64,000 bases of DNA from Puia dinghuensis (GTDB lineage Bacteria > Bacteroidota > Bacteroidia > Chitinophagales > Chitinophagaceae), in the NCBI RefSeq assembly GCF_014642875.1, contig NZ_BMJC01000002.1:496001-560000 (forward strand), read 5' to 3'. This document shows, in pieces, positions 60,082 to 64,000 of the stretch. The notes below the pieces were generated by a model, which was given only the letters and a program-made list of their open reading frames with translations, searched no databases and was not told the DNA's origin. Positions within the stretch are counted from its first letter, which is position 1. Every line of letters starts with the position of its first letter. Position numbers and translations under genes: made by a program.

Positions 60082-61638
60082 TTAATAGCCTGGATTTTGC
60101 TTCCAATTAGGGTCGTTGCTCATATCCTGGAACGGAATAGGCGCAATATAACGGGTACTGAGAGCATTGCTCGAGTTGATGGGATTCTCCAGCGGGCTAC
60201 GGGCCGCATTGATCTTCTGCAGCATCTGTAACCGGACGATATCGAACCAGCGGACGCCGTTTTCACCGGCGAATTCCCAGGCACGTTCTTGTACGACGGA
60301 ATCGCGGAAGGCCAGTTGCGAAAGGCCGGGCGTCATGTCGGGGAGGCCGGCGCGTTCGCGGACGAGGTTGACTGCGCTATATGACGCTGCCGAGGGGCCA
60401 TTGCCGGCCATGTCGGAAGCTTCCGCATAATCCAACAGAACCATGGCATAGCGGATGAAATCCTGGGCCTTGTTAGTGCTGGGGGTTATGGAAAGGATGG
60501 AGTTGCTTGTCTCCTTCACGCCATCGGCAACGCCACCGGTGACCAGACCATGCCTGAACTTCTTATAATAGGGATGACCGGCGTGAGTAAGCGGCGAGTT
60601 CCACGGCACGAGGGTGAAGGTCTTTTTGTCGGAGTTGAGGAGTTTGAGGGTGTCGTAGTAGGTGCACCACGAACGGTAACACTTAGGCGAATTGAGATAG
60701 AAATTGATCTCGGGATAAAAATCGTCCCAGCCGCCGGAACCGTCGAGCCCGGATTCATCCAGGGGAACAGAGGTCGACCCAAAGCTGCGTTCGGGTACGC
60801 CTGCCGTGACATTGAACTGGAGGGCGAAAATGGATTCCGGTCCATTGTTGGTAGTCCAGTTGGTATTGAAGTCGGGGTCGAGCGAATAGGCGCCCGAGGT
60901 CATAACGCTGTCCGCTTCAGCGGCGGATTGTGCATAGTACTGCTGTTGGTTGAGGGGCCAGCCGGTCATACTCAGGTATACGTCGGCGAGTAGTGAACGG
61001 GCTGCACCGGAGGTAGCACGGCCGGGCTGGCTGGGCCAGGAAGCAGGCAGCCACGCAGCGGCTTGCTGCAGGTCGCTGACGATGGTCGCATAGACCTTGG
61101 ACACGGAGTCGCGTTGCGGCCGGGCATTTGCCGCAATGGGAGCGGTGATATCGGGTATCGGTCCAAAGACCCGCACCAGGTAGTAATACGAGAAGGCCCT
61201 TAAGAAAAATGCCTGGCCTGCCGACTGTTGCAGGGCTGTTTGCGTGCTGCCCGTGACCTTTGTATAGTTGGCCAGTACATTGTTGGCCTGGTAGATGGAA
61301 GCCCAGGGCCCCTGCCATTGGTTGATGAGGCCTGAGTTGTTGCTGGAGGCATTGAGCTCATCGAATTCCCGGAAGATCGCCTTGTTAAGTCCCGGGTCTG
61401 TCGTCAGATCGTCGGCGCCAAAACAGGAAGTCATCCGGGTGGTGAAGCCAAACGCATAATCAGGCGTCAGCTCGGCATAGACGGCGGCCACCGAAGCGTC
61501 GAGATCGGATTGGGTTTTGAAATAGGTGCTGGGAGTGAGGTTGGACTTGGGATCCTCATCGAGTTTCTGACAGCCTGTTGCCAGAAGCAGGCCGAGGGTG
61601 GTTATGGCGAGAAGATATCTATTATTATTCGCTTTCAT
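60082..61638 (-). CDS. SusD/RagB-family glycan-binding lipoprotein
   Basis: A 518-residue surface lipoprotein with lipobox LLATGC (Cys about 23). It starts in the family manner (LDEDPKSNLTPSTYFKTQSDLDASVAAVYAE, here split by residues 26-57), is rich in helical TPR-like segments, and ends with the typical FAGENGVRWFDIVRL and a closing DPNWKQNPGY. SusD proteins cap the SusC barrel and bind oligosaccharide. Located directly downstream of the susC-like gene with a 65-base gap and followed by GH92, so the ligand is plausibly an alpha-mannose-containing glycan. Confidence 0.94.
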   Translation of the reverse strand: MKANNNRYLLAITTLGLLLATGCQKLDEDPKSNLTPSTYFKTQSDLDASVAAVYAELTPDYAFGFTTRMTSCFGADDLTTDPGLNKAIFREFDELNASSNNSGLINQWQGPWASIYQANNVLANYTKVTGSTQTALQQSAGQAFFLRAFSYYYLVRVFGPIPDITAPIAANARPQRDSVSKVYATIVSDLQQAAAWLPASWPSQPGRATSGAARSLLADVYLSMTGWPLNQQQYYAQSAAEADSVMTSGAYSLDPDFNTNWTTNNGPESIFALQFNVTAGVPERSFGSTSVPLDESGLDGSGGWDDFYPEINFYLNSPKCYRSWCTYYDTLKLLNSDKKTFTLVPWNSPLTHAGHPYYKKFRHGLVTGGVADGVKETSNSILSITPSTNKAQDFIRYAMVLLDYAEASDMAGNGPSAASYSAVNLVRERAGLPDMTPGLSQLAFRDSVVQERAWEFAGENGVRWFDIVRLQMLQKINAARSPLENPINSSNALSTRYIAPIPFQDMSNDPNWKQNPGY

Positions 61639-61703
61639 AATGTCTTTTTTTATAGGTGCTCATGAATGCTTCGCATTTCATATGCTTTTTCGTTTTGAGG
61701 ATT

Positions 61704-64000
61704 TTAGAAACCGGCGCGGAGACCGAAGGTGAACGAACGTGGGTTGGGGATGACGCCAGTTTCGAGGCCTTGGGTGATGCCGTTGGTCATATTGGTGACC
61801 TCGGGGTCATAGCCGGGATAGTTGGTGATGGTGAACACATTCTGGCTGCTGACATAGATCTCGAGGTTGCGGACTTTCGCCGGGGTGATCCACTGTTGCG
61901 GGACATGCCAGGACAAAGCGATGTTCTTTAGCTTAATAAAGCTGCCGTCGAATACCCAGCGGCTACTGTTGATATAGTTGTTGCTTGAGGGGCTGAAAGT
62001 GGGCACGTCGGTCTCATGCTGTGGCGTCCAGACGTTGAGGATGCCCGCATTGGTCGCATTGCGCGCGTCACCCAGGCCGCCATAGGTATAGGGCAGAGTG
62101 CCCGAATAGATCTGGCCGCCATGGCTGCCATAGAAGAGCATGGTGAGCGTAAAATTGCCGTAGGTGAGGTCATTCGACCAGGAGAAGGTGTACTTGGGGG
62201 TACCGTTGCCGATGGGAATACGGTCGTCGGTGGCATTGATGGTATGTGTGCCCAGCACGTCGAGATATTTGGAGTCGCCGGGCTTGTTGCCGTACACGGC
62301 GGCCTGTGCGGCTTCGCTGGACTTCCAGGTGCCGAGGAATTTAAAGCCATAGAACTCACCCAGCGGCATACCGACCTTCAGGATGGAAATACCCGATTGC
62401 GCCGAACCGATATTGCTGGTGATCACATTGTCGAGGCCATTGAGGGTAAGCAGCTTGTTAGTGTTGAAAGATATTATGCCCGAGGTGGTCCATTTGAAAT
62501 TGCGGGTGCTGACCGGGGTCGCGCCGAGATTGAATTCGAAGCCCCTATTGTAGAGACTGCCCAGGTTGATCTGATAGTTCTGGCCGCTATTATAGTAAGG
62601 GGCGGTGAGATTGTATAAAAGATCGGTCACTTTTCGGTAGTAGTAATCTCCTGTGAAGGTGATGAGACCATTGAGGAAGACGGCATCGATGCCGACATCG
62701 GTCTGATTATCGCGCTCCCATTTCAGGTTGGTAGACACAGGTCCGCCAAGTGGAGTGTAGATAGATACGGCAGATTGATTACCATTGAAGGGATAGCCTG
62801 TCGCATTTTCGACCCCGCCGACATTGATCTTGGGAATGGAACTATACGCACCCACTGTCTGGTTGCCCGTCACGCCATAACTGGCGCGCAGTTTCAAAAA
62901 GGATATCACGCGTGAGCTTGCCAGGAAGTCTTCCTTGGAGATGATCCAGCCCAGGGCGGCGGAGGGGAACACGCTGTATTTCTGGGTAAGCACCGAGCTG
63001 CCGTCATCGCGGATCGTTCCATTGAGGAGGTACCTGTCCTTGAACTTATACTCTACCCTACCCATATAGGATTGCAGGGCCTGCGAAGAATACCCGGAGC
63101 TGGTGTTTTGTGTAGCGCCCAGGCCGAGGTTATAGTAACCCAGGGAATAGGTGGAGAGATTAGTGGCCTTGCTCCAGTTGTTATACCCTGTTCCGCTGGA
63201 CTGTTCGTAGAGCGCGGTAACGGTGAGATCGTGGTCGCCCCAGGAGCCCTTATAGGTAAAATAGTTACTGTTCTGGAAGCTGTGGCCACCACTCGTGTTC
63301 TGTAAGGCGAAGCCGTTGCTCGAGTTAGCCAGATAGGTGCTGGTTCCGGGTCCGTAAAGCTGCCTGTTGATATTGGAGCTATTGGAGTACGTGTTGTTGG
63401 ATGTGAAAGTGAGGCCTTTTATGATGCGATAAGTAAGGATACCCGTACCAGTGAGGTTGGTCGAACTGTTATCGTTGAGTCCATTGGTCTCCTGGGCGAT
63501 GGGGTTGATGCCCAGTGCGGCATGCGATGACTCCAGGATAAAATTGCCGTTGGCATCCTTTATCGGGGAGGTGGGGTCCCAGGCATAGGCCTCGGCGAAG
63601 GGGTCGGTGATGTCGCCCTGGTACCAGGTGTTGCGGTTGTGGGGGAGCGACCCGGTGAGATTGAATTGCAGGTTGAGCCTGTCACTGGCCTTGATGAGAA
63701 AATTCGCGCGCGCGATGTCGGTGCGGTACCATTGGTTGATGATGAGGCCGGGCTGGTCGAGATGCAGGTAGGAGACCATGTACTTGACGTCGTTGCTGCC
63801 ACCGGAGACGGACACCTGGTAGTTCTGGACCCAGGGTTTATCCTGGAGAGCATGCTGCCAGTCGGTGCCCGGGTTGGTCTTGAATGACTGGATCTGGGCA
63901 TCGGAGAAAGCAGGTGGCTGACCGGTGGTGGCGTACTGGGCGTTGGTGGCAATGGCGAACTGGTAAGCGTTCATGAGGGGCAGTTCTTTCGCGATCATTT
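61704..64000 (-). CDS. SusC/RagA-family TonB-dependent transporter (5' end outside window)
   Basis: The C-terminal 765 or so residues of a SusC-like outer-membrane importer; the start, signal peptide, carboxypeptidase-like domain and most of the plug lie beyond base 64000. Visible are the end of the plug region (QNYQVSVSGGSNDVKYMVSYLHLDQPG), many beta-strands with alternating residues, WERDNQTDVGIDAVFLNGLITFTGDYY-type SusC motif (positions about 62,640-62,720) and the C-terminal RSFTFGLRAGF ending in Phe. It imports oligosaccharides with the SusD lipoprotein encoded next. Confidence 0.94.
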   Translation of the reverse strand, partial: MIAKELPLMNAYQFAIATNAQYATTGQPPAFSDAQIQSFKTNPGTDWQHALQDKPWVQNYQVSVSGGSNDVKYMVSYLHLDQPGLIINQWYRTDIARANFLIKASDRLNLQFNLTGSLPHNRNTWYQGDITDPFAEAYAWDPTSPIKDANGNFILESSHAALGINPIAQETNGLNDNSSTNLTGTGILTYRIIKGLTFTSNNTYSNSSNINRQLYGPGTSTYLANSSNGFALQNTSGGHSFQNSNYFTYKGSWGDHDLTVTALYEQSSGTGYNNWSKATNLSTYSLGYYNLGLGATQNTSSGYSSQALQSYMGRVEYKFKDRYLLNGTIRDDGSSVLTQKYSVFPSAALGWIISKEDFLASSRVISFLKLRASYGVTGNQTVGAYSSIPKINVGGVENATGYPFNGNQSAVSIYTPLGGPVSTNLKWERDNQTDVGIDAVFLNGLITFTGDYYYRKVTDLLYNLTAPYYNSGQNYQINLGSLYNRGFEFNLGATPVSTRNFKWTTSGIISFNTNKLLTLNGLDNVITSNIGSAQSGISILKVGMPLGEFYGFKFLGTWKSSEAAQAAVYGNKPGDSKYLDVLGTHTINATDDRIPIGNGTPKYTFSWSNDLTYGNFTLTMLFYGSHGGQIYSGTLPYTYGGLGDARNATNAGILNVWTPQHETDVPTFSPSSNNYINSSRWVFDGSFIKLKNIALSWHVPQQWITPAKVRNLEIYVSSQNVFTITNYPGYDPEVTNMTNGITQGLETGVIPNPRSFTFGLRAGF

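Overview
The window reads as chromosome of a Bacteroidota bacterium, most likely family Chitinophagaceae. Reasons: a SusC/SusD pair with carbohydrate-active enzymes, a T9SS type A sorting domain, MacB/FtsX-type permeases without an adjacent ATPase, BTAD-linked Kelch sensors, and several intergenic promoters of the Bacteroidota type (TAnnTTTG at -7, sometimes TTG/TTTG about 19-20 nt upstream). GC is fairly high and coding density is very high. I saw no rRNA, tRNA, CRISPR array, insertion sequence or prophage, and no gene-free stretch longer than about 300 bases.

Layout. 1-8.5 kb: end of purK and purE, a carboxylesterase, a DUF1080 hydrolase, a large FtsX permease, a GH9 cellulase and a CBS protein. 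8.5-9.7 kb: a single-domain response regulator and a TetR regulator, divergent across a short region with overlapping promoters and a palindrome. 9.6-16.9 kb: a six-gene leftward operon that looks like an inositol-lipid pathway: myo-inositol-phosphate synthase, PgpA-like phosphatase, GtrA membrane protein, DUF5686 outer-membrane barrel, CDP-alcohol phosphatidyltransferase fused to an extra exported domain, and an Aur1/PAP2-type transferase. 17-24.5 kb: D-threonine aldolase-like enzyme with RidA, a Tat-exported TIM-barrel protein, a seven-repeat lipoprotein, a ROK-family glucokinase, a nucleotide pyrophosphatase and a beta-lactamase-fold hydrolase. 24.6-28.8 kb: surface proteins (S74 tail-fibre-like protein, T9SS-sorted partner, His/Asp-rich protein, small lipoprotein). 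28.9-34.5 kb: MutS2 without Smr domain, isochorismatase/MFS/MarR operon, msrA, zinc-ribbon protein. 34.5-50.3 kb: second FtsX permease, orphan peptide-binding lipoprotein, M1 peptidase, MOSC protein, NlpC/P60 peptidase, Uma2-family gene, dnaE, thioredoxin, tail-specific protease and a secreted helical protein. 50.4-64 kb: a leftward polysaccharide-utilisation region: SusC (truncated by the window), SusD, GH92, a membrane-spanning Kelch-BTAD regulator, GH3, an SGNH/TPR protein and a 49-residue membrane protein.

The most unusual signal is a repeated 30-nt double-hairpin module. It occurs four times (16955-16984, 28865-28894, 46515-46544, 54853-54882) with identical geometry: an 11-nt hairpin (4 bp, 3-nt loop, core CCTTCGG) joined directly to a 19-nt hairpin (8 bp, 3-nt loop). 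The stem sequences differ between copies but stay paired. Two copies also carry a third, long hairpin upstream. One copy lies in frame within the GH3 coding sequence, one contains the mutS2 stop codon, and one lies in the presumed leader of the inositol operon. All functional assignments come from reading the sequence and from remembered family features; no database search was run.
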